The notes under the pieces: generated by a model
What the model was told of the DNA's origin: nothing
The model's input: only the letters and a program-made list of their open reading frames with translations
Databases searched by the model: none
Assembly (NCBI GenBank): GCA_002633005.1
Contig: NMRA01000008.1
Coordinates: 7,758 to 50,195 of the forward strand
Origin: Phoronis australis
Taxonomy: Eukaryota; Phoronida; Phoronidae
DNA length: 42,438 nucleotides
Reading direction: 5' to 3'
Translations under genes and position numbers: made by a program
Shown: in pieces, positions 30,186-41,620 of the stretch
How positions within the stretch are numbered: position 1 is the first letter of the stretch
How the letters are laid out: every line of letters begins with the position of its first letter

Positions 30186-32036
30186 GTTTTTATGTGCCCA
30201 CATATTTATATGGAGTTGCATATTGCCGTCATCTCTGTCTGTCCGGGTGTCCGGCGTCTGCAGCTGTATCTCCTAAATCCCTCACAGGATCTTGATGAGA
30301 TTTGGCAGTTGTGTTCCTATGAAGCTCACGACCTATAACGACGTATTTCGGACCTCTCCGACTACCGGTGTGCCCCCTAGTGGCAGTTTTAGTTTTGTAC
30401 TCTTACATCTGTATCTTGAAAAGTCCTCAATGTATTTTCATAAAATTTGGAATATAGCCATCTGTTAGTGAGATGAAACTGTCCTCTCGTTTTCGGATGG
30501 ATTCGAGGTAGTTTGTGCCACCTAGTGGCCATTTTTACTGTTTTCGAGAGTGAGTGTGGTTTTTGGCGTTATCCCTCTATCAACCAAATCGCTCTAAGGA
30601 TTTTTGTGAAAATTGGCATGTATGATTTTACTATGAAGAGGATGGCTGATGATTTTCCGATGACTTTGAGTACTTTGGTGCCTCCTAGTGGCAGTTTTTT
30701 TTTACGCCCATGGCTATATCTCCTAAACAGTTTGCAGGATCTTTACAAAATTTAGCAAGTGTATTTATATGATTTTGACAACAAACGACGATGACCATTA
30801 CAGCGTTCTGTCGTTCAGTAACTTTTCCAGACGTGAGGGGTGCTGAACGTGCGATAACATCTGGCTCTTTTGTTAACTGCCCAGCTTGTCCCGTATGATA
30901 ACAAGCAGGCCAATTATCTCCCAGGCTACCAAGTAAACATATGGTGGTTGCACGCTATTACCGAACGCGTATTCAAAACACAGTCAAACCCAGTGCGTTG
31001 GTAATCCGTTTGGACAGAATAGATTGTCTTAAATTCTGTTGTAGTTGGGCGGTTTTGGTGATTCAAAAACTTAACATGATCAGCATTTGACGAGGAATTC
31101 AGAAAATGCTATTGGTTGAAGCTCAAATATGTTATAATTTAACTTTCACATTTTTATCAGCCCAGCCCAGTCAGGCTAGATATGATCTGATTGGAGATTA
31201 GAGCAATTATCGAGCAAAAGAGTGCAGGCCCTCCAACCATAAATGCCAGAATGGAGTTAATCAGTCGTGTAAGATATTAGCTACAGGGGTAAACTTCCCA
31301 ACTTGTTGTTGGGCTATAGAATCGAACAAGTTGGGAGCAACGGGATGTCGCTGTCATGCTGTCGCACATATCAGACCACCAGTGTCCCCACTAGTGGCAA
31401 TTTTAGTTTTTTATGTTTACCTATGTACATTCAAAGGTCCTCAATGGAGTTCCATTTGAATATAGGCATGTATTGTTGTGGTTACGCTATCCTCCCATTT
31501 TCGAATGGATTCGAGGTATTTTGCACCACCTAGTTGCCATTTTTACTGTTTTTGAGTTTTTTGGCATCTACCCCTCTATCAACCAAACCATTCTAAGAAT
31601 GATTTTGAAAATTGGTGTGTACTCGGTGTGAAAAGGACGGTTACGCTGACAACTTTGGTCACTGTGGCACCTCCTAGTGGTGGTTTTGTTTTGTTTTGCG
31701 ACCATAGCTGTATCTCCTAAACCCACTCCAGGATCTTTATTGAATTTAGTAAGTGTATTTATATGAAGCTAACAATAGACCATGACTTTGAGGCAGACGC
31801 TGCGCACCCTAGTGGCAATTTCATTTTTTTCGGCTTTCCTTTGTTTCTCTGAAGTTCCTCGACAGATTTTTATGAAATTTGGGGAATAGCGTTCTATTAA
31901 AGAAGCGATGACATGTTCTGTTTCAGATCGATTGCGCCATCTAGTAGCCATTTTTATGATAGAAATGAACAACTTTAGAAGCACATTGTTTGCGGTGCAT
32001 TTGTGGGCGCATTTCAACGCTCTGCGTTGCTCTTGT
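30186..32036 (-). mobile_element. Modular CTCF-motif repeat, copy D (longest)
   Basis: Reverse orientation to copies A and B. The left end is 'tttttatgtgcccacatatttatatgg'; the right end is TGTGGGCGCAT, then the hairpin CAACGC-TCT-GCGTTG. CTCF-like cores read on the minus strand lie at about 30370-30383, 30515-30528, 30678-30691, 31384-31397, 31522-31537, 31666-31680, 31801-31815 and 31932-31949. They are 131-160 bp apart except across an inserted segment (about 30790-31370). No transposase is encoded. Confidence 0.85.
30790..31370. repeat. Unrelated insert within copy D
   Basis: About 580 bp with no module structure separates the third and fourth modules of copy D. It contains a 12-bp stem hairpin (TCCCAACTTGTT at 31296-31307, AACAAGTTGGGA at 31325-31336). 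No coding potential was recognised, and the borders are approximate. Confidence 0.5.
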
Positions 32037-35000
32037 TTAAGCTGTAGTTATATTTTTGTAGTGGTGCTCATAGTAAACGTAGGCCCCAGGAAACATGACA
32101 CTGGGTCTACCTGACCCATTCTCGCATAGCATTCACCCCCTATCCTCTCCCCAACAACAGAATCATAACACATAATTTTATGAAAGTAAAAAGCCGGATT
32201 CTATTTTCGTTTTTTTTTTACCAGTTAAAGAGGGCAAAATGCAGCATTACAGGAAATTTCAAATAGACAAGTTTCATTTGTTATTATAGACTCTTGACAC
32301 AGTGCAGTCTCTGGCATTTTTGCCCTTGATTTTTCATATAAATCTCTTATTGCATTTTCTGGAGGCTTCTCCACTGTTGGTCAGGGCTGTGTGGTGAGGA
32401 TGAGGGCCCGGATTTTCCAGGACTGATCTGTGATATTTGGCTTCAGTGGTATGACAATAGTTAAAATAAATATCAAATTAATTTGTCATTGGACTGATAG
32501 TTAACCTCTGAATCTAGTGGGAACCAGTCCCCTGACTTCTTGCCATTGTCCAGTCATGATGGTGCGGACATTTTGTGAAAGTGTGAATACATTCAAGGCT
32601 CACTTCATATATACATGGATATATGTGTGTGTGTGTGTGTGTGTGACTGACCTTGAAGAATGAAGGAGCATTGTTTAGGTGCTTCTCTTGTTAATAACAC
32701 ATTTTGACTAACAGTGTAGGTGATGACGCATAATCAGTAGATTCCTGCGTGACAGTTTGCATTTTAGTCTATATTTTAATTGTTGGATTTAACTTGATCC
32801 CTGTGAAAACTGTACACTCACCCAGCTACTTTGAAGGTGTGCTGACCAAGTACATGTGTTCTGTTTTCTTATGCTGGACTCTCAGATCTGATTCATTTGC
32901 ATACACACTGGTCAATGAGATTCCTTTTTATACGAATGTTAATCGCACTTGTTATGACTTGACAATGTATTAGGTCCTTATACAATGCAATGCAATGCAT
33001 TTTACGTTCCAGCTACATTTGTTCTTCAAATGTTGATTTATGCAATAATTGTGCTTGTGGCAGCACCAGTCCACCTATTTGCGTCGAAGTGCACGGGGCA
33101 TTATAATTGGTTGGTGTAGAAATGGGCCCGTTCTCCTTTCTCTGTCAGACCTCTTGTAACTACATTAGATGGCTGTTATAGAAAGCTCGTGGGTAGATTC
33201 TGGAGTTTGTGAGGGGTTGGGGCTCATGGGGCCTTCCACTTATCCTGCCCTCAGAGTTACAAACGCCGCTTCCAATTAGCCATCGTGCTCTAGTTCGATT
33301 TAACCACCACGGCAGGGGACCAGCAGCAAGGCTAGAGGTGTATGGTTTGGCTGAACACGGCTACAAAAAGCCGCACGGTCCACAATGTATTGACCCGCAG
33401 CCGCCCTAGTTTGAACACCTTTGCATTAGCCATGCGAGTCTTGCGGGGTAAGTTAAGCAGTTTAGCTTTAATTTCGTGGTAAAGAATATATTTTGAACGA
33501 GGTCTGCAGTGTTGTTTTGTCGCCCGCCGTCAAAAACATTCCACTCGTTTCCTAAACTGAGCGTATTTCTTAGCACTCCACAAACAAGTTGTTTAAGATA
33601 GCGCGAAGTTACTGCAAATTTTTGTGTAGTTCCATTTGAAATGGTGTGACTGGAAAGCCTTAGTTTTCAATTTTTGCGAAATGTATAAGGTGGTGGGGAA
33701 TACGGAAATAAATTATGTAAACTGCATATGTCAGTTATTGATTTTTACGGCATGTGTCTTTTTGAATTTTAAAATTTTCTGAAGTTTAAGCTGTGAGTGA
33801 GCGCTGAGTCAAATCTGTCTCTGATGGATTGATGGTATCGCAAGGGGGAGCCCAGGGGCAGTGTTCATAGGACAGGGCGTTCGCTATATCCCTTGAGGGT
33901 CAACGCAAATGGTGAGCTACGAGCTGTGCTATCTACCTGACCTGATAGCTCGCGTTACCTTTGAGTGAACTACGTTGTTCCTTGGAGCATCCGCACGGTA
34001 AAATCTTACTGTGTCAATGTTGGTTACTACCAACATTTAAGTTAATGTACACGCGAAGTATTCTTTTACGAGCATTTAGTTAATGAAACTAGTTAATTGT
34101 AATTTATTGAGAGAATCACAAACACTCTCGGAGTGACACTCGTGTTCGTTTTTCCATCCAATAGGCCTATGTTATAGGAACACTCTTCTTTGGAGGAACT
34201 CACACGACATGTATTTCCGTACAATGGCGCGTTTTGGTCCATCTGTGATTATGAATGCATTATCACAATACACTTCAGTGGCTTTACAGAAGAAAAAGCG
34301 CGTTACCTCCGTTCTCATTTTATAGGTCCGTCTACTTTACATTATTTAAACGGTAATGTTTTCAAACTTTTATGTTCTAAAACATTAAATATTTTCCCCT
34401 AAGTCTAACAAACTAGCAAATATTTGCGTTTTACATGTATATAAAATCATTACGTTCTGGTGACATATCTTGAGGAAAGTCGCGCCCAGTTTTATTGAAA
34501 ATAATCCGTATCAGCAGTCCCATCTCTTGCCAAGCTCAATTTCCACGTTGCACGGTGTTCGTATTTAACACCTCACAAAAGTCCCTAGAAAAGCCCGCTC
34601 CCAACTGAGCCCACAGGTTACCTTTCGGAATTTTGATCGAATTATACCCAGTGGGACTTGACCTATCTACGTAGGGTTAGACAGTCTTGCTGCGACGTTA
34701 CACACGAGCGTCCGGCTGGGTACATTTTTTATGAATGTAGTTCTTTCTAGACTAACTGGAATTCTTTTTTCATAAGCCGCAATTCTATTCGTCCGAACTA
34801 AGTTCTTTTCTCATAAACCGCTTATTTTCCTTTTACGTCTATCTCTGAGAAGGGACGAGTTCCTTGTGCTTGACGCTACTGACTGAAGATTGCCACAATG
34901 TAAGACTTCATGTAGCCTTGTCCACACTACTTCGTTTTCTTTTGTTCTTTTTCTTTGGGTTTTCAAAAAATTCTCTGTCCACATGTATGCATACTTGATG

Positions 35001-35865
35001 TTCTCTGTTTGCATCAATACGAACGGTGTGTAACGCAATTTTTTTCGTTTCTTCGCGTTTTTAATGTTTTTGGTTTTGGATACTTGTGGAGGTATCCCGG
35101 CATATCAGTAGAGAAAAAGTTGTGATTTCAAAAAGTTCTACTCTGGAGAATTGCGGTATACGTGAAAAGAACTGCTGTTCATATGAAAAGAAGGGCATTG
35201 GTGAGAAAAACGAGAATGTTGTCCGTTAGGAGGCGACCCCAACAACACGACTTGAACGTAGCTCCTCACTTATGAACACTTTTCACGTACTTGTTAACTC
35301 AAATAACAGGCTAATTCGCACAGTAATAATTTATTAATTCATGCAGTTCACAATTATTAATTTACACTAGTAATTTGCCTGCGTAATGTTCATTCATTTG
35401 GCTAACGATACTTGCTGCCGACGCTTATTTTTGTTTGTGCCACGTTTTTGTTATGAAAAAATACATTCTTATATATTCTGATATTTTTGAAACACATATT
35501 ATCGTTTTGTTTGTGAATCATTGACTTTTAAATAAAAAATGTAATCAGATTTGTTAGAGCGACTATTATTTTGAGCTCCTCTCACAAAAACAACTTTTGA
35601 TTTAGACCACTTACCGCGCTTTGAAATTAATCTCGAAATGTCTGAGAGTTACCATTACTAATGAACTCGCGATCGCCAATGACAACTGCGTGTGTTCACA
35701 TGTAGTGCATGGGTATATGGGTGTGTTTTAAGGTTTTGCTACTAACTGACTGCATAGTAACATAAAACGAGTAAAAGATCGCTGCCAACTCTCTGGATGA
35801 CCCAGCGTCCGGTTCGACGGACTTCTAAAAGCTTTTGACCTCTGACCCATGACTTTGTTTGAACT
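32037..35865. other. Intergenic, no gene recognised
   Basis: Apart from the TG microsatellite and a short dispersed repeat (35582-35644), I see no exon with credible splice sites or a protein match in this stretch. Open frames here are short and uninformative. Confidence 0.5.
32624..32645 (+). repeat. (TG)11 microsatellite
   Basis: An uninterrupted TG run of 22 bases in intergenic DNA. Confidence 0.97.
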
Positions 35866-35964
35866 ATAGGCCATGGGCACGTGACCGGTTTAGCCCAATG
35901 AAAAGCTTGTTTGGCTTAGATGGCTCTGGTGTTGGTGACAGAAAGAAGAAATTAGTACTGAGAA
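35866..35964 (+). promoter_or_regulatory. Likely proximal promoter/5' UTR with E-box and CCAAT
   Basis: GCACGTGAC at about 35878 (E-box, USF/Myc type) and GCCCAATG at about 35893 (CCAAT-like) lie 70-90 bases upstream of an ATG (35965) followed by a spliceable short exon. No TATA box is seen. The assignment rests on position and motifs only. Confidence 0.4.
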
Positions 35965-36271
35965 ATGCCTAATAAAACGAAAAAGGAGAAGGTTTGTGTG
36001 ATAATTATAGCAGATTTAAACTTCCTGATAGCATCCAGATAGCACCTCTTTACTGAAGTATTTCGATTTCACTTCACAAGCTAGATGTTTTAACTTCAAA
36101 TGTTCATATTACACTTCCGTTTTTTCGGTGTATTTCGAAACTTACTGAAAAATAAAACATTCATTCTGAAGGTTCTCACTGTTTTTCGTTTTTGTGTTTC
36201 AGACTACAACGAAAACGACTACAAACACAAAGCCCAACAGTAAAGATGCAGCGGATAACGCAGAGAACGAG
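35965..36271 (+). CDS. Unidentified gene, first two coding exons
   Basis: Exon 1 35965-35991 encodes MPNKTKKEK, with donor GTTTGT. Exon 2 36203-36271 (acceptor TTTGTGTTTCAG, donor GTATGC) encodes TTTKTTTNTKPNSKDAADNA ENE. Both are phase 0 and the joined frame is open. A lysine- and threonine-rich, low-complexity, hydrophilic N-terminus is typical of many cytoplasmic or nuclear proteins and does not identify the family. The remaining exons were not traced with confidence; later candidates are at 38487-38534 and 39011-39127. Confidence 0.5.
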
Positions 36272-38486
36272 GTATGCATTGTCTAGTGCGAGCTTTCGTT
36301 GTAATCATGGCAGCCATGTTTACTCAGAAGAAAAATGGCGAACGTTCCCTACGACTACGCTTCGAATCGCAGTTCCATTTGGTGACTACCAACCTTCAAC
36401 GGTTGAGTGTCATCACACGTGCCACGTCCATACGACGCATTTATATGGCGTCTAATGTCCAAGATAAAAGGAAACCGTCTGTTTACTTATTAAAATAGAA
36501 TAATAAACTCACGCTGACCTTCTTGTGGGCTCATCTGAGATTATTATGTACGGAATTTAATGTCAAAATGCAGCTAGGAACTGCTGTGTGTTAACTTCAC
36601 ATAGACCTTAAAATTTCACGCCACCTGGGTATGTCTGCTTGTCACTGTGCCGTGAAACTTACATGGTATAACAACTAGCAGGGTAGGCAATTATATCGTC
36701 TTGGATGCCGCAGGCATACAGGGGCGATAGTATATTCCCATAAAATGTTACACATTTCAAAATACAGCAAGTAAAATCAAATGAACCTTACACATAGGAA
36801 CATGGAGCTATAATTAACACATAACATGTTGATGAATAAAAAGTTCAAGGGGCACAAATCTTGCAAATTTCACCTGATACCTTCCAATGCTAGTTTGCAA
36901 ATGTCACACGCCAGCGTCACACGCTTCGCTAAGTCTCGCGCTAGCCTTTGCCTAACTTAGTGACTCAGTTAAATACTTTGTGGTTATCGCGCACATGGTG
37001 AAAAAGTTAACAATGTCCAAAAAGTGGAGTTGGAATTCTTCAACAAAGTTACCTTAATTGTTGTAGCTATACTTCATTGAAGAAAGTAACCCCTCCTTAA
37101 GTCACAGTATTAAATGTAGAATGTATTTTTGACGAGGTGAAAGTCTCAATCGGTGACCGGATTTGGCCTACCACCCATTAAAAATACATGGGAAGAAATT
37201 CATACAGAAACCGATGGGAAGTATTGTAGCCCCTAACCGGCCAACCGAGGGGCTACGTGTTTCCTACCAGTTGGGTTGCATGCAAAGTCTGGCAGTGGAT
37301 CGACACTCACCTTGCTCATTACACTTACAGCCATATAAGTGAAAAACAAGATAATAAATTTCATGTTTTGCATATAATAGTAAAGTCTGTTTTTTACTTG
37401 AAAACTACTCTTGTGGCTTGCAACATTTGCTGTTTTTTGCAACTTCTTTTGGGAGATGATGACAGCTTTACCAAAGGAAAATTCGCTCAGAAATCCAGTT
37501 TGGTGGTATTAAAATACTATAAACTAAGAACCAAGTGAACCCAATGCCAATAATTTGTTCTGACATCTACGTAGCCATGTAGAAAAAGAACTGTTGATTG
37601 AGCAATTGGCAAAAAGATGTGCCAATTGGTGATGCTCTATTTCATGGCGCGGAAAGCAGACGCATCTATTTTGCTCCACAAATTTAGCAGCAGTATAATG
37701 ATAGAACGTCTATTTTTCAGAACCAGTTACTAAAAGGGGACTTCGACACTCTTTAGAGTAATGAGAGCACAAAAGGGACTTCCCATTTATCCCGACTCAG
37801 ATTTGGTGGACAGAAATTCAATTTCCACGCAGTGGTTCATTAGTTTAAAAGCAGAGGAATAAATTTACTGTCAGTCCCTTCCATTGTTTATTTAGTTTAA
37901 GTTCACTAATTTATTTTTTATTTTTGACACTGACTAGAATAAAACATTTCCCACTTTATCAGCCGCAGCCACTGGCACTGTTGTGGAAAATGTATAGAAC
38001 ATGATATCTTTCCTCATCCATTGATATTTTGCTGGCATTACAATATTAGGACAGGTGTTAAAAGGCTGTTCTTTACCAGTAAGTTGAAACCTCCCGTCCG
38101 CATTACATGGGATCTGTAGGTGACGCTGAACTCCTGTCCACAAAAGATCTGATCGCCGTCTGGGTGTATAGTGAATTTCAGTATGGAGTGGCTATTTCGA
38201 AATTCACCAATTCAGTTTATTTCAAGGATAGCTAGCCTTTGTGCACACTGTGAGTAAAAAAATGGCCAAGTAATACTTGACACAAGTTAAATGTAATTAA
38301 AAACTACTCTCTTCCTTGAGTAAGCAGATTTAGTTAACAGTTCTAAAATATTGCGCTTCTACTATTATTCTGCTACTAAATTTGTGGTGTGATAAGATAC
38401 GTCGACTTTCAGTGCCATGAAATAGAGTGTCACCTTTTGGTCAATTTCTTTTTTGCCGATTCTTTCATCAACTGTTCTTCCAAAAG
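36272..38486. other. Putative intron/intergenic sequence
   Basis: AT-rich and without a repeat I recognise. If the gene starting at 35965 continues rightward, this is its intron. The minus strand holds one coding-like stretch (38041-38211, separate entry). Confidence 0.4.
38041..38211 (-). CDS. Coding-like stretch, possible isolated exon
   Basis: The minus-strand frame is open between stops and reads SILKFTIHPDGDQIFCGQEF SVTYRSHVMRTGGFNLL, followed by a possible donor GTAAAG. Its composition looks protein-like (G, D, C and aromatic residues spread evenly) rather than like translated AT-rich noise. No family was recognised and no convincing acceptor was found. Confidence 0.25.
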
Positions 38487-38534
38487 GTTGTGAGGATGTC
38501 GCAACAAATTATCGTAATTGGTTTCACAGCAAAG
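38487..38534 (+). CDS. Candidate 16-codon exon
   Basis: Flanked by CTTCCAAAAG and GTGAGTG, phase 0, reading VVRMSQQIIVIGFTAK. It could belong to the gene starting at 35965, but there is no protein match and the acceptor is weak. Confidence 0.25.
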
Positions 38535-38677
38535 GTGAGTGTTGGTTGATTACCAGATTGTATGTACCACTGCCGGTCGTTAGCCGTACATGCTATGTGT
38601 TTCATCATGAGGTGACAAGCAGAACTACCTAGGTGGTGTGAAATACTGAGGTCTATGTGAAGTTAACGCAGCAATAT

Positions 38678-40148
38678 TTTGACATTAGTCTTCATACAGC
38701 TAGTTGATTGGCTAGGCAATAGTTTACGCATTACCATTTTCGATACCTTTTCATATTATTTTGTACTTCCATATAAATTCTTTGGTATTTCTGAAATAGT
38801 TATCTTAAACTTATATAAGCTATTGAATTGAAAATGACTCAATTGGCTCACAAATGTGTGTACCCACGGTCGGCGCCCCCACAACTCGGCGTTTCCAAAA
38901 GCAGATCTCTAGAAATCGTGTTTTCTTGAGAAGCACTAATTGAATTGAATTTAGGAATTCTCAGTACTAGCTAATGTACATTTTTGCTTTAAATGTGCGA
39001 GATTTCAAAGTTGGAAACTTGCCTCTACTACTTCAAGTTGTTACTGGCTGCATTCAGAATGCAAGATATTGCTATTTTGGAAACACAGTGCACACTTTTT
39101 GGGTTTGAGACTAACGGAATTCAACAGGTAAGACTGTCGGATTACATCACCTGTAGTATAAGTGTACCCTTGTCCAACATGTTTTTTACATAATTATTTA
39201 CTTCCGCATAAAGTCTTGATTTCTTGCAAAAGGTTATTTAGTGTAATTATAAAAGGGCTTTCGAATCGTGTCACCTGGGAGATAGTCGATCAAGAAACTA
39301 AACTTTTACAAGCGATAGAAGGCGACTCACTTTGCTCGGGACATAGTGTATCCTACAACTCAAGGTTTCCAAAAGCATGTCCATCCCTAGAAGTTATTAT
39401 GATATCTTGACAAGTATTAATTAACTAATAAACTTTAATAATGGTAATGAATGTTAAGATCAAGCTTGGTTGATAACAGTGTTTGTTAGTTTCTGTATGA
39501 CATTATCATGTACGTTACTACATAGCTTCGGCTACATGTTAAACACAAGTGTGAAGTTGTGAGTCACCAGACGTCACAGGTTCACGCTCGCGTATGCGTT
39601 GTATACCAATAGAGAGCTTTGGCGACGTGAACTTGTGAGTCACTTGACGTCACAGTGCCAGAAGAGGGGTGTTAGTGCTTGAAATAGGTGGCGTCTAGAT
39701 CTAGATCAGTTTTGTTCTCATTGTTAACATCCGTGTGACAAGACTTAATGGGAAAATGTAGGTCAACACTGTGATATAGTAAGCAAAGAATGCCAACATC
39801 ATATGTAGAGCTTCAGAGTTTGACGGGAGTGCCTAAATAGTTCAATTTGTTCCAAAATACGGTTAATGCGGAAAAGCCATTGCACATGCACGTGATAATG
39901 TTGTTTTGAACGAGTGTTATTGTGAAACTAGTTTTATTAGAGCAAGAGGCCTAATTCAATTTTTGTGTTATAGCCCGCCACACAAGGGAAAGTGCAGCTT
40001 TAAATGGGTGGAGTTTACTATGTTAGACAGAGATTGCTTGTATTTTTCATTTTATCGGAGTTTCAGAACAGTTTCTGTCACTGAATAATGAATGTGTTTC
40101 AATGCACTATACTAGTGACGAGACACCCTGGATGGGACGCAATAAGTC
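38678..40148 (+). repeat. Direct duplicate block A, left of single N
   Basis: 1471 bp nearly identical to 40150-41620, ending at the base before the N. It contains the candidate exon at 39011-39127 and two ATF/CREB-like sites, including a perfect TGACGTCA at 39645-39652. Confidence 0.95.
39011..39127 (+). CDS. Candidate exon in duplicate block A
   Basis: An open frame ending at a good donor (CAACAG|GTAAGA), reading LETCLYYFKLLLAAFRMQDI and then LETQCTLFGFETNGIQQ. The acceptor could be TTTCAAAG (39010) or a later AG. In block B the same frame is intact (about 40483-40599) with two synonymous changes and one Glu to Gln change. No family was recognised. Confidence 0.35.
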
Positions 40149-40149
40149 N
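40149..40149. other. Single N joining two duplicate blocks
   Basis: The N sits exactly between the end of block A and the start of block B, so it marks a contig join rather than one uncertain base. Confidence 0.8.
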
Positions 40150-41620
40150 TTTGACATTAGTCTTCATACTGCTAGTTGATTGGCTAGGCAATAGTTTACG
40201 CATTACCATTTTCGATACCTTTTCATATTATTTTGTACTTCCATATAAATTCTTTGGTATTTCTGAAATAGTTTTCTTAAACTTATATAAGCGATTGAAT
40301 TGAAAATGACTCAATTGGCTCACAAATGTGTGTACCCACGGTCGGCGCCCCCACAACTCGGCGTTTCCAAAAACAGATCTCTAGAAATCGTGTTTTCTTG
40401 AGAAGCAGTAATTGAATTGAATTTAGGAATTCGCAGTACTAGCTAATGTACATTTTTGCTTTAAATGTGCGAGATTTCAAAATTGGAAACTTGCCTCTAC
40501 TACTTCAAGTTGTTACTGGCTGCATTCAGAATGCAAGATATTGCTATTCTGCAAACACAGTGCACACTTTTTGGGTTTGAGACTAACGGAATTCAACAGG
40601 TAAGACTGTCAGATTACATCACCTGTAGTATAATTGTACCCTTGTCCAACATGTTTTTTACATAATTATTTACTTCCACATAAAGTCTTGATTTCTTGCA
40701 AAAGGTTATTTAGTGTAATTATAAAAGGGCTTTCGAATCGTGTCACCTGGGAGATAGTCGATCAAGAAACTAAACTTTTACAAGCGATAGAAGGCGACTC
40801 ACTTGGCTCTGGACATAGTGTATCCTACAACTCAAGGTTTCCAAAAGCATGTCCATCCCTAGAAGTTATTATGATATCTTGACAAGTATTAATTAACTAA
40901 TAAACTTTAGTAATGGTAATGAATGTTAAGATCAAGCTTGGTTGATAACAGTGTTTGTTAGTTTCTTTATGACATTATCATGTACGTTACTACATAGCTT
41001 CGGCTACATGTTAAACGCAAGTATGAAGTTGTGAGTCACCAGACGTCACAGGTTCACGCTCGTGTATGCGTTGTCTTCCAATAGAAAGCTTACGCGACGT
41101 GAACTTGTGAGTCACTTGATGTCACAGTGCCAGAAGAGGGGTGTTAGTGCGTGAAATAGGTGGCGTCTAGATCTAGATCAGTTTTGTTCTCATTGTTAAC
41201 ATCCGTGTGACAAGACTTAATGGGAAAATGTAGGTCAACACTGTGACATAGTAAGCAAAGAATGCCAACATCATATGTAGAGCTTCAGAGTTTGACGGGA
41301 GTGCCTAAATAGTTCAATTTGTTCCAAAATACGGTTAATGCGGAAAAGCCATTGCACATGCACGTGATAATGTTGTTTTGAACGAGTGTTATTGTGAAAC
41401 TAGTTTTATTAGAGCAAGAGGCCTAATTCAATTTTTGTGTTATAGCCCGCCACACAAGGGAAAGTGCAGCTTTAAATGGGTGGAGTTTACTATGTTAGAC
41501 AGAGATTGCTTGTATTTTTCATTTTATCGGAGTTTCAGAACAGTTTCTGTCACTGAATAATGAATGTGTTTCAATGCACTATACTAGTGACGAGACACCC
41601 TGGATGGGACGCAATAAGTC
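40150..41620 (+). repeat. Direct duplicate block B, right of single N
   Basis: 1471 bp copy of 38678-40148 with scattered substitutions, continuing directly into unique sequence at 41621. The ATF/CREB-like site is changed to TGATGTCA (41117-41124). Confidence 0.95.
40483..40599 (+). CDS. Candidate exon in duplicate block B
   Basis: The second copy of the frame at 39011-39127, with the same length and the same donor. It is probably the other allele of one exon. Confidence 0.35.

Noticed and set aside
33209-33409. 66-codon GC-richer open frame with many prolines
   Set aside because: No splice context, no recognisable motif, and short enough to occur by chance.
39162-39410. 82-codon open frame repeated in both duplicate blocks
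   Set aside because: Its conservation only reflects the block duplication; there are no splice sites in the right places and no family match.
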